A stretch of DNA of 11,493 nucleotides from Flavobacteriales bacterium (GTDB taxonomy: Bacteria > Bacteroidota > Bacteroidia > Flavobacteriales > Flavobacteriaceae). Below are positions 1 to 5,729 of this stretch, piece after piece (position 1 is the first letter of the stretch; each line of letters opens with the position of its first letter). The position numbers and the translations under genes are program-made. Location of the stretch: NCBI GenBank assembly GCA_027008965.1, contig JALVDN010000160.1:1-11493 (forward strand). The letters are read 5' to 3'. The notes beneath the pieces were generated by a model. It ran no database searches. It was not told the origin of the DNA and saw nothing but the letters and a program-made list of their open reading frames with translations.

Positions 1-194
1 CCGGTGTCAGACTGCAAAGCATGCAGGGAAAATTAGGCCAACAATATGTTTCCGTTGAAGAAGCCATGAAAGGAGGTGTGGATGCCATCATTGTAGGCAG
101 TGGAATCATTCAATCTGTTCATCCGGATGACGAAGCCCGGAAATATCGTGACCATGCCTGGAAAATTTATTCACAAAACAATAATCAAATATGA
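1..194 (+). CDS. pyrF: Orotidine 5'-phosphate decarboxylase, C-terminal part (5' end outside window)
   Basis: The reading frame starts at base 3 and gives 63 residues to a TGA at 192-194. OMP decarboxylase converts OMP to UMP, the last step of de novo UMP synthesis, in the cytoplasm. The visible part matches the end of that TIM-barrel family: GVRLQ, then a region ending in DAIIVGSGII, which is the phosphate-binding loop that usually reads IVGRGI. It is followed by a DDEARKYRDHAW segment typical of the last helix. In this copy the loop has Ser where Arg is common in shorter homologues. The stop overlaps the pyrB start by 4 nt (ATGA), so the two genes are probably co-transcribed and translationally coupled. 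The pyrB/pyrI neighbourhood supports the call. The N-terminal catalytic Lys/Asp residues lie outside the window and cannot be checked. Confidence 0.85.
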   Translation, partial: GVRLQSMQGKLGQQYVSVEEAMKGGVDAIIVGSGIIQSVHPDDEARKYRDHAWKIYSQNNNQI

Positions 195-1093
195 AACACT
201 TCATTTCCATGCGTGACATCGGCAAGCAAGAAATACTGGAATTACTCGCTCTAGCCGAAAAAATCGAAACCGGAAAAATAAAACCGGATTTATCACCTTA
301 CTTGGGCGCATTGCTCTTTTTTGAGCCTTCCACTCGAACGCATTTTTCATTTGATACGGCCATTAAAAAATTGAATGGAAAAAGTTTTTCCATTTCCGGA
401 ACCGGAAGCACCTCCGTCAAAAAAGGCGAAACGCTGGCTGATACGTTGAAAACCATCAGCCAGTATGCCGATTACATCGTCATGCGGCACAGCATTGAGG
501 GTGCCGCACGTTTCGCCTCCGAAATTTTGGAAATTCCCGTCATCAACGCCGGCGACGGAACCAATCAACATCCCACCCAAGCCATGCTTGACCTGTATTC
601 CATACGCAAAACCCAAGGAACCCTTGAAAACCTGCACATTGCCTTGATAGGCGACCTGCGTTTGGGGAGAACCGTTCACTCCTTGGTGCAGGCATTGCAT
701 GAATTCAATCCCACCTTTTATTTTGCCGCACCGCGCCATTTGAAAATGCCTGCTTATATCATCGACGAATTGAAAGAAAAAAACATTCCGTTCTATGAAG
801 TGGAAGACATCAAGGAAATACTTCCAAAATTGGATATTCTTTATGTCACCCGCATTCAAAAAGAGCGTTTTGCCGTATTGGAAGACTACGAGAAAGTGAA
901 AGATGCTTACATCATCACCGCCGGTTTGCTTGAAAATGTGAAACCCAACTTTAAAGTGCTTCACCCGTTGCCAAGGGTAAATGAAATCACCACGGATGTG
1001 GATAAAACGCCTTATGCCTACTATTTTCAGCAAGCCAAGAACGGTGTGCCCGTCAGACAAGCCATCATCACCAAACTTTTACAACTTGCCTAA
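191..1093 (+). CDS. pyrB: Aspartate carbamoyltransferase, catalytic chain
   Basis: This enzyme condenses carbamoyl phosphate with L-aspartate to N-carbamoyl-aspartate, the committed step of pyrimidine synthesis. The protein has 300 residues, close to the roughly 305-310 of the family. The carbamoyl-phosphate motif FEPSTRTH lies at residues 44-51, and the '80s loop' with SVKKGETLADT begins near residue 75. HPTQAMLDLYS is at 127-137, and the aspartate-binding HPLPRVNEI is at 258-266. The C-terminal YFQQAKNGVPVRQAI is very like the E. coli enzyme. All active-site signatures appear intact. The ATG at 191 overlaps the pyrF stop by 4 nt and gives the expected N-terminus. The regulatory-chain gene pyrI begins 12 nt after the stop, so the enzyme is probably the allosteric c6r6 type. 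Confidence 0.97.
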   Translation: MKHFISMRDIGKQEILELLALAEKIETGKIKPDLSPYLGALLFFEPSTRTHFSFDTAIKKLNGKSFSISGTGSTSVKKGETLADTLKTISQYADYIVMRHSIEGAARFASEILEIPVINAGDGTNQHPTQAMLDLYSIRKTQGTLENLHIALIGDLRLGRTVHSLVQALHEFNPTFYFAAPRHLKMPAYIIDELKEKNIPFYEVEDIKEILPKLDILYVTRIQKERFAVLEDYEKVKDAYIITAGLLENVKPNFKVLHPLPRVNEITTDVDKTPYAYYFQQAKNGVPVRQAIITKLLQLA

Positions 1094-1105
1094 AATCCGG
1101 AAATC

Positions 1106-1561
1106 ATGAAAAAACAACTCATAGTAGATCCCATCAAAAACGGAACCGTTATAGACCATATTGCGGCCGGAAAATCTTTTGCCGTTGCCGAAATATTAAA
1201 TCTGAAAAATTTGGATAACCTGCTGTTAATCGGGATGAACCTGAGCAGTAAAAAAATCGGAAAAAAAGACATCATCAAAATAGAAAATAAAATACTCACC
1301 GAAGACGAAGTCAATAGCATTGCTTTGATTTCACCCGATGCCACACTGGTTGTCATTGAAAACTATGAAGTAATCAAAAAGTACAAAATCAAAATACCCC
1401 CGAAAGTTCATAAACACATTGTATGTCCCAACTCGCATTGCATTACCAATATTGAGGAGGTGGAAACGGAATTTGATGTTATGAAAAAGAAAAAAGTTGA
1501 AGTCCGTTGCAAATATTGTGAGAAAAAGTACGGAATAGAGCAAGTGAAGTTTAAATTTTAG
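1106..1561 (+). CDS. pyrI: Aspartate carbamoyltransferase, regulatory chain
   Basis: A 151-residue protein, the usual length for PyrI (about 153). PyrI dimers bind nucleotide effectors (CTP, UTP, ATP in E. coli) in the N-terminal allosteric domain and link catalytic trimers through a C-terminal zinc domain. The N-terminal segment contains NGTVIDHIAAGKS (residues 12-24), matching the conserved effector-binding start. The zinc ligands are visible as Cys107 and Cys112 (CPNSHC) and Cys135 and Cys138 (CKYC), the standard C-x4-C...C-x2-C arrangement. It follows pyrB by 12 nt and is evidently in the same operon. No hairpin terminator is obvious in the 130 bases downstream. Whether the effectors are the same as in E. 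coli cannot be read from the sequence. Confidence 0.96.
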   Translation: MKKQLIVDPIKNGTVIDHIAAGKSFAVAEILNLKNLDNLLLIGMNLSSKKIGKKDIIKIENKILTEDEVNSIALISPDATLVVIENYEVIKKYKIKIPPKVHKHIVCPNSHCITNIEEVETEFDVMKKKKVEVRCKYCEKKYGIEQVKFKF

Positions 1562-1641
1562 CCTGCAGAATTGAAAAATATTCATTTATGAACGGAAAAT
1601 AATATAGAGTTTAAAAAGTTTGCTTGATTTATTCATCTGAA

Positions 1642-1674
1642 TTTGTTAGTTCCTAAATTTTCTATGTAAATTTG
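1642..1674 (+). promoter_or_regulatory. Bacteroidota-type promoter for the marC-family gene
   Basis: TTTG at 1642-1645 and TAAATTTG at 1667-1674 are separated by 21 bases. This matches the Bacteroidota housekeeping consensus TTTG-N19..21-TAnnTTTG. Transcription would start near 1680, leaving a short leader of about 13 bases before the ATG at 1694. The match is exact in both boxes. AT-rich DNA gives chance hits, but the position just before a gene supports this one. Confidence 0.6.
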
Positions 1675-1693
1675 CAGCCAAAAATAAACCGGA

Positions 1694-2269
1694 ATGTATT
1701 TGAATTGGAAAGAAATATTTACGGCCAGCATGGTATTATTTGCTGTTATTGATATTGTAGGAAGTATTCCTGTCATCATTGATTTGCGAAAAAAAGTGGG
1801 TCATATTCAATCGGAAAAAGCCACCATAGTTGCCGGAATATTAATGCTTGCTTTTCTTTTTATAGGAGAGAGTATATTAAAATTAGTAGGAATTGACGTG
1901 CAGTCTTTCGCTATTGCCGGGTCTTTTATTTTATTTTTTCTGGCCATGGAGATGATTTTAGGCATTCATATTTTCAAAGACGACGCTCCTGAGACCGCCT
2001 CGGTGGTTCCTTTGGCTTTCCCGCTCATAGCCGGTGCCGGGACGCTCACAACCATATTGACCATCCGGGCGGAATATCATCCTGTCAATATAGCCATTGC
2101 CATTCTGCTCAACATGATTTTTGTTTATATCGTTTTAAAATCTTCTTCACGGATAGAAAAAATGATTGGCAAATCCGGAATCAGCATCATCCGGAAAGTT
2201 TTCGGTATCGTTCTGTTGGCCATAGCAGTTAAATTATTTGTGAGCAACATGCGTTTGATGTTTCAGTGA
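1694..2269 (+). CDS. MarC-family integral membrane protein
   Basis: A 191-residue, very hydrophobic inner-membrane protein of the MarC/UPF0056 (NAAT) family. Roughly six membrane segments can be seen, near residues 8-28, 43-65, 71-91, 104-124, 132-149 and 163-183. The family signature is visible as VVPLAFPLIAGAGTLTT (104-120), matching the conserved PLAxPLxAGPGxxTT block, and DIVGSIPVI (20-28) is the corresponding first-helix motif. Function is poorly defined. MarC was named from its place near the E. coli mar locus but was later shown not to cause multiple antibiotic resistance, and some members have been proposed as amino-acid transporters. A strong-looking promoter lies just upstream, so it seems to be transcribed separately from pyrBI. 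Confidence 0.88.
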   Translation: MYLNWKEIFTASMVLFAVIDIVGSIPVIIDLRKKVGHIQSEKATIVAGILMLAFLFIGESILKLVGIDVQSFAIAGSFILFFLAMEMILGIHIFKDDAPETASVVPLAFPLIAGAGTLTTILTIRAEYHPVNIAIAILLNMIFVYIVLKSSSRIEKMIGKSGISIIRKVFGIVLLAIAVKLFVSNMRLMFQ

Positions 2270-2301
2270 TATTTAGTATATTGTAGTAAAAATTTACCAT
2301 T

Positions 2302-2520
2302 ATGAAAAAAAATATGGGTTACACGGATAAAATCATCCGTTTATTAGCGGCTTTTATTATTCTTTTTTTGATTTGGTTTGGTCAAATCACCGATCCCACA
2401 TGGCAAATCATTGCATTGGTTGTAGCCTTGGTGTTTGCCGCAACATCCTTTTTTGAAGTTTGTCCCTTGTATAGTATTTTAGGCATTTGTACAAGAAAAG
2501 AATGTAAACAAGAAAAATAA
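2302..2520 (+). CDS. Small DUF2892-type inner membrane protein
   Basis: A 72-residue protein that starts with KKNMGYTDKIIRLLAA, a typical DUF2892 opening. Two membrane helices follow, at about residues 13-26 and 33-50. The end is polar and contains CPLYSILGICTRKECK, with three Cys residues. This two-helix domain with a CPLY..LGI(C/N)T motif occurs as a small stand-alone protein or at the C-terminus of rhodanese-like proteins such as YgaP. Its role is unknown. The gene begins 32 nt after the MarC-family gene and could share its transcript. The Cys residues may bind a thiol or metal, but that is speculation from composition. Confidence 0.8.
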   Translation: MKKNMGYTDKIIRLLAAFIILFLIWFGQITDPTWQIIALVVALVFAATSFFEVCPLYSILGICTRKECKQEK

Positions 2521-2527
2521 AAAAACG

Positions 2528-2559
2528 ATTGCGTGCAAATAAAAATTATATTATATTTG
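2528..2559 (+). promoter_or_regulatory. Promoter of tRNA-Gln
   Basis: The -7 box TATATTTG at 2552-2559 fits the Bacteroidota TAnnTTTG consensus exactly. ATTG at 2528-2531 is a one-mismatch -33 box, 20 bases upstream. Transcription would begin about ten bases before the mature tRNA 5' end at 2576, as expected for a tRNA with a short leader. Confidence 0.6.
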
Positions 2560-2575
2560 CATCGCGTTTTTTGAA

Positions 2576-2646
2576 AGACCCATGGTGTAACGGTAGCACT
2601 ACAGATTTTGGTTCTGTCTGTCCAGGTTCGAATCCTGGTGGGTCTA
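2576..2646 (+). tRNA. tRNA-Gln (anticodon TTG)
   Basis: A 71-base cloverleaf can be drawn by hand. The acceptor stem pairs AGACCCA (2576-2582) with TGGGTCT (2639-2645), with A2646 as discriminator. The D arm contains GTGTAACGGTAGCAC. The anticodon stem is ACAGA/TCTGT around the loop TTTTGGT, giving anticodon TTG and so glutamine. The T arm pairs CCAGG with CCTGG around TTCGAAT. The 3' CCA is not encoded (the next bases are CAG), so it must be added by nucleotidyltransferase. Promoter and terminator sit close on both sides, so this is a monocistronic tRNA unit. Confidence 0.96.
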
Positions 2647-2657
2647 CAGAAACTGAT

Positions 2658-2690
2658 GGCGGTTCTCACTTGAGGAGCCGCTTTTTTTAT
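2658..2690 (+). terminator. Rho-independent terminator after tRNA-Gln
   Basis: GCGGTTCTC (2659-2667) pairs with GAGGAGCCGC (2672-2681) across the tetraloop ACTT, with one G-U pair and one bulged G. A run of seven T residues (2682-2688) follows. Stem, loop and T-tract are a classic intrinsic terminator, placed 12 bases after the tRNA. Confidence 0.8.
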
Positions 2691-2700
2691 TTTCATTTTT

Positions 2701-2870
2701 TGGGCGCCTTATGGCGTGCTCCGCTTGAATCTTTCTCGGCTCAGCCTGCGGATGTAAAGTTGGCCTGCGGGGTCTCCCGGCATTCGCCGGCGAGCCTCCT
2801 CGGCCAAACATCCGTTCGGCTTCGCCTTCAAAAGGATATCGCTTCGCCCGCCGGCGCGATAATTTAAATA
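2701..2870. repeat. GC-rich inverted-repeat block on the 3' side of the RAYT gene
   Basis: This stretch is far richer in G+C than its surroundings and no protein-like frame is convincing. It contains a long imperfect stem-loop at 2743-2821. AGCC, CGGATGT and TTGGCC on the left (2743-2765) pair with GGCCAA, ACATCCG and GGCT on the right (2802-2821). The right strand is unpaired only at TTC, the left at TG and AAAG. Nested inside is CCGGC/GCCGG (2777-2781 with 2786-2790, loop ATTC). A second hairpin pairs TATCGC (2837-2842) with GCGATA (2856-2861). Two short motifs recur in inverted orientation in the block on the other side of the RAYT gene: CCGGCGAGCC at 2787-2796, and CCCGCCGGC at 2847-2855. 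This layout resembles REP/BIME-type palindromes near RAYT genes. Family membership needs a genome-wide copy search. Confidence 0.55.
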
Positions 2871-2903
2871 TTTTCAAAAAATTTTTTGGGGTTTAATGCC
2901 AGA

Positions 2904-3533
2904 TCACAATCCCCGATTATTCCTGTCACGTTCCCACATTTGCGGGTTGTTGATGATGTATGCCCGGATGCGGTTTAATTCCCTTTCATTGCGGATGACA
3001 CGGTCATAATAATTGGGTTGCCAGGCAAAATCCGGACGAATACGACGGGATTTACGTGTAACGGCGGATTTGTATCCGCGAATGATTGACGATAAATTTT
3101 TTCGTTGCGGGGCAAATTTATTTTTGTAATTGTTGTCATTTTTATCGTTTAAACCGTGCCTTGTAGAGACGCCATGCATGGCGTCTCTACAATCATTATT
3201 ACGGTCGTTATTAATACGGGAAATCGCCATTTTATGCCCCCTGTTAAATTTATTTTTGCCAATGATAATAATACCATGAATATGATTGGGCATTACAACA
3301 AATTCATCCATTGTCAAATTCATATCGGGACGAATTCCGGGTGTTTTGAACCATTCATCACGGGCCATTTCCCCCAATTCGTTCAAAACCATTTCACCGC
3401 CGGTGATTTCCCCGAAAAAATGTTCACGGTGGCGGGTTACAATGGTGATGAAATACGCCCCGTCCGATGCGTAATCATACCCGGATAAACGATGGGATGC
3501 AATACGGTGTTTATTGCGGAATTTTTCCGTCAT
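2904..3533 (-). CDS. REP-associated tyrosine transposase (RAYT, Y1/HUH family)
   Basis: A 209-residue single-strand nuclease of the IS200-like Y1 superfamily. RAYTs are usually single-copy domesticated relatives that recognise REP palindromes, not autonomous insertion sequences. The N-terminal block YDYASDGAYFITIVTRHREHFFG (near residues 19-41) is typical. The metal-binding HUH motif is VMPNHIHGIII (80-90, His84 and His86). The catalytic Tyr is most likely Tyr176 in WQPNYYDRVIRNE (171-183), and the family ending YIINNPQMW is at 192-200. All key residues are present, so the gene is probably intact. Residues 114-125 (including CRDAMHGVST) are encoded by a perfect 32-bp palindrome inside an Asn-rich linker, without breaking the frame. 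GC-rich hairpin blocks lie on both sides. No terminal inverted repeats or target-site duplications were found. Confidence 0.92.
   Translation of the reverse strand: MTEKFRNKHRIASHRLSGYDYASDGAYFITIVTRHREHFFGEITGGEMVLNELGEMARDEWFKTPGIRPDMNLTMDEFVVMPNHIHGIIIIGKNKFNRGHKMAISRINNDRNNDCRDAMHGVSTRHGLNDKNDNNYKNKFAPQRKNLSSIIRGYKSAVTRKSRRIRPDFAWQPNYYDRVIRNERELNRIRAYIINNPQMWERDRNNRGL
3161..3192. repeat. Perfect 32-bp palindrome inside the RAYT coding sequence
   Basis: The 16-base half TTGTAGAGACGCCATG (3161-3176) is followed immediately by its exact reverse complement (3177-3192). There is no spacer and no mismatch, and the flanking bases do not extend the symmetry. It lies in the RAYT gene and is read in frame as part of DCRDAMHGVSTR (residues 114-125). 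Because the unit is symmetrical, both strands encode the same peptide in this frame. I see no second copy in the window. It looks like a small palindromic element that settled in a tolerant linker of the transposase, comparable in principle to the Rickettsia palindromic elements found in frame within genes. Confidence 0.85.
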
Positions 3534-3797
3534 AGATCAAACCTGAACGTATATTATAAAAACTTATAATGTGACCACCACAACCTGGCTCTTTATCACC
3601 ATCCCGGTGATGAAAGGAATAAAAGGATAATTTTTTACGATGATATTTTTTAGGTTTGTTTAGCACAAAAAACGGTTCAGGACAAAATTAAAGAAAAAAT
3701 TTTCATTTTATAAATAATCCTGAAAAAAAGTTAAAAAGATTTTTTGTAAGAAATTGATGCAATGAATTCAGTTTGATTTTAGTCGTTTTAAAAAATG
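3534..3797. other. AT-rich leader region upstream of the RAYT gene, with two small hairpins
   Basis: No gene is visible here. Two short inverted repeats lie just upstream of the RAYT start. ATTATAA (3553-3559) pairs with TTATAAT (3564-3570) around AAAC. ATCACC (3595-3600) pairs with GGTGAT (3606-3611) around ATCCC. They could be RAYT recognition or regulatory sites, but nothing in the sequence proves it. The rest (about 3620-3797) is plain AT-rich DNA. A TAGGTTTG box at 3651-3658 matches the -7 consensus on the + strand but has no convincing -33 partner. Confidence 0.35.
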
Positions 3798-4080
3798 CTT
3801 TCACCTCCAAGCCCTTCGGTCTTGGAGGTGCCACGAAGCAAGCCCTCTCAGGGGCTTGCGGAGTGCGGAGGGAGACTAGGCGGGGCTGTGGGAGAGGGTT
3901 TCAGGAAGCCGAAGGCTGCCGGAGTGGCGGAGTGAAACGCCTGCAGGGCGGTTCACGAAGCCCGGAGGCGAGACGAAAGCCCTTTTTTGGATGTAGCGAT
4001 GATGGGCTTGAAGGCTCGCCGGAGCGCGGTCAAGACTCAACGGTGAGCCGGCGGGTTGCGAGCCGTTAGGCTTGACGCTT
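3798..4080. repeat. GC-rich multi-hairpin block 5' of the RAYT gene; possible structured RNA or REP/BIME-like array
   Basis: This sharply bounded GC-rich stretch is built from successive inverted repeats. CACCTCCAAG (3802-3811) pairs with CTTGGAGGTG (3821-3830) over a C(TTCG)G-type loop. GCAAGCCC (3838-3845) pairs with GGGCTTGC (3852-3859). GGAAGCC (3904-3910) pairs with GGCTGCC (3914-3920) with one mismatch. GTGAAACGCC (3932-3941) pairs with GGCGGTTCAC (3947-3956) with one mismatch. A 48-base stem-loop at 4029-4076 pairs GTCAAG with CTTGAC and, inside it, AACGG with CCGTT. GGCTCGC (4013-4019) could instead pair with GCGAGCC (4058-4064). A 98-codon open frame crosses the block (3773-4069), but its Gly/Arg-rich product has no protein character. 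No known RNA family (RNase P, tmRNA, SRP, 6S) was recognised. A dispersed repeat linked to the RAYT is the leading explanation. Confidence 0.5.
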
Positions 4081-4129
4081 CTAACTATAAAAAAATGAAT
4101 ATTCGCAACCGGAAATCAATAAGTTTCGC

Positions 4130-4137
4130 TATTTTTG
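4130..4137 (+). promoter_or_regulatory. Possible -7 promoter box directly before the subtilase start
   Basis: TATTTTTG at 4130-4137 matches TAnnTTTG. It ends only four bases before the ATG at 4142, so a transcript from it would have almost no leader. No good TTTG box is present at the usual spacing upstream (the nearest, TTCG at 4102-4105, is 24 bases away). A chance match is quite possible. Confidence 0.3.
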
Positions 4138-4141
4138 AGGT

Positions 4142-5728
4142 ATGAAAATCTACACGTGGTTTATTTTGCTTCTTTTTTCGCTCTCTTTTTCACAAACCGA
4201 AGATGCCTGGGTTTTTCTTCACGATAAACCCGATTCTGCTTACTATTTTTCAAATCCGTTGGAAATGTTGTCGGAAAGGGCGTTGCAAAGGCGGGAACGC
4301 TACGGCATTGATTTGGATATACGGGATGTGCCTGTGGATGAAGATTATTTGAATCTTATAGCTTCAAGTAGTGGTATAAGTGTTGTTGGTAAATCTAAAT
4401 GGCTCAATGCATTGCATGTTAAAGGAAATGTGAACGATATACAATCGCTCCTGCAGTTCCAATTTGTGGACAGTATCCGGTTTGCCAATAGAAATATAGG
4501 AACATTGAGCAAGACGAAAGTGGTGGATAAATTTTCTTTTGTCATGCAAAAATCCAATGCCACATTCGGAAACGACACGGTTCCTTATGTGATGCACCGG
4601 GCGCATGTTCTTCATGAAAAAGGTTTTGCAGGAAAGGATGTTTTGATTGCCGTGATTGATGCGGGTTTTACTTCGGCTGATACGTCGCGTGTGCTGCAAC
4701 ATGTTTTTGCTGATGGCAGGGTGGTGGATCACTACAATTTTCCCGACCGTGAACCGGATGTTTTCAAACGGCATTATCACGGCACGGTGGTTTGGGTGCG
4801 GATAGCGGGTTATGATGAAGAAAACTACAGAGGAACGGCCTTTGATGCCAAGTATTGTTTATATATTTCGGAAGACGTTACACAAGAGATGCCCGTTGAA
4901 GAAACCTATTGGGTCATGGCTGCCGAAAGGGCGGACAGTGTGGGAGTGGATGTGATCAATACTTCTTTGGGATATTCCGTATTTGACAGGTCTGAATATA
5001 ATTATACTCGGGCTGATATGGACGGCGAAACGGCCATTGTTTCGCGTGCGGCACAAATTGCAACTGAAAAAGGAATCCATGTGGTTGTATCCGCCGGAAA
5101 TTCGGGTTATAATTCGTGGCGTATTATCACTGCTCCTGCCGATGCAAAAGACGTGATTGCCGTGGGGGCCGTGAATGCATATGGTGAAAGGGCCGGATTC
5201 AGTAGTACGGGCAACACGGCCGATGGCCGCATCAAACCCGATGTGATGTCGTGGGGTAGTGGGGTTAAAACTTTTTTTATGGGAAATTATGTTTATTTGA
5301 GCGGAACGTCGTTTTCCGCACCGGTCATCACCGGTTTTGTGGCGGATTTGGTACAGGCATTTCCTTTGGTAAGTCCCGTGAAAATGAAGCAAATTCTGTT
5401 GGAATCTTCGGATCGTTTTCATCAACCCGATTCGCTTTACGGATTCGGAATTCCGGATTTTAGTATTGCTTTAGACAAATTAAATTATCTTTCTGAAAAT
5501 CAACTGGAAAATATGACTTTTTATCCTAATCCGGCGAATGATGTGTTGATGTTTTCAAATCTTTATACGCCTGTTAATTATACTGTTTTTGATGTTTCGG
5601 GAAAGATGGTGAGACAAGGGAAAACCTATGGAAGAATTGATATACGATTTTTACAACCCGGCGCTTATTTTTTGTTGGTTACGGACGGGCGAAAATTCAG
5701 ATTAACCAAGTGGATCAAAAAACCTTGA
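4142..5728 (+). CDS. Secreted subtilisin-like serine protease (S8 family) with T9SS C-terminal sorting domain
   Basis: A 528-residue exported protease. Residues 1-17 form a signal peptide (Lys2, a hydrophobic WFILLLFSLSFS core, probable cleavage before QTEDAW). A propeptide-like region follows to about residue 160. The S8 catalytic triad is Asp173 in VIDAGF, His213 in YHGT and Ser390 in SGTSFSAP. The oxyanion-hole Asn is Asn320 in VVSAGN. The Asp motif has Ala where DSG/DTG is common, which is tolerated in the family. From about residue 459 the sequence FYPNPANDVL starts a T9SS type A sorting domain ending in RLTKWIKKP. Such domains direct Bacteroidota proteins across the outer membrane and are usually removed on secretion. 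The substrate is unknown. The next gene starts one base after the stop, although a cytoplasmic flavoenzyme is an odd functional partner. Confidence 0.93.
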   Translation: MKIYTWFILLLFSLSFSQTEDAWVFLHDKPDSAYYFSNPLEMLSERALQRRERYGIDLDIRDVPVDEDYLNLIASSSGISVVGKSKWLNALHVKGNVNDIQSLLQFQFVDSIRFANRNIGTLSKTKVVDKFSFVMQKSNATFGNDTVPYVMHRAHVLHEKGFAGKDVLIAVIDAGFTSADTSRVLQHVFADGRVVDHYNFPDREPDVFKRHYHGTVVWVRIAGYDEENYRGTAFDAKYCLYISEDVTQEMPVEETYWVMAAERADSVGVDVINTSLGYSVFDRSEYNYTRADMDGETAIVSRAAQIATEKGIHVVVSAGNSGYNSWRIITAPADAKDVIAVGAVNAYGERAGFSSTGNTADGRIKPDVMSWGSGVKTFFMGNYVYLSGTSFSAPVITGFVADLVQAFPLVSPVKMKQILLESSDRFHQPDSLYGFGIPDFSIALDKLNYLSENQLENMTFYPNPANDVLMFSNLYTPVNYTVFDVSGKMVRQGKTYGRIDIRFLQPGAYFLLVTDGRKFRLTKWIKKP

Positions 5729-5729
5729 A

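Noticed and set aside
2286..2297. GTAAA-AA-TTTAC inverted repeat before the DUF2892 gene as an operator
   Set aside because: Five-base arms made mostly of A and T are expected by chance in this AT-rich spacer.
2576..2646. tRNA-Gln as the integration site of a genomic island
   Set aside because: The accessory segment begins next to the tRNA, but no repeat of the tRNA 3' end and no tyrosine recombinase was found; the RAYT is not a tRNA-targeting integrase.
2529..2877. Open frames over the tRNA and the left GC-rich block on both strands (112 and 77 codons)
   Set aside because: They run through the tRNA gene and its terminator or through the hairpin block; composition is not protein-like and there is no plausible start context.
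3651..3658. TAGGTTTG as a promoter for the GC-rich block
   Set aside because: The -7 box matches the consensus, but no -33 partner is at the right distance, and similar hits occur by chance in this AT-rich stretch.
3773..4069. A 98-codon open frame across the GC-rich block
   Set aside because: The product is Gly/Arg-rich without domain character, the frame follows from high GC and few stops, and the DNA is better explained by consecutive inverted repeats.
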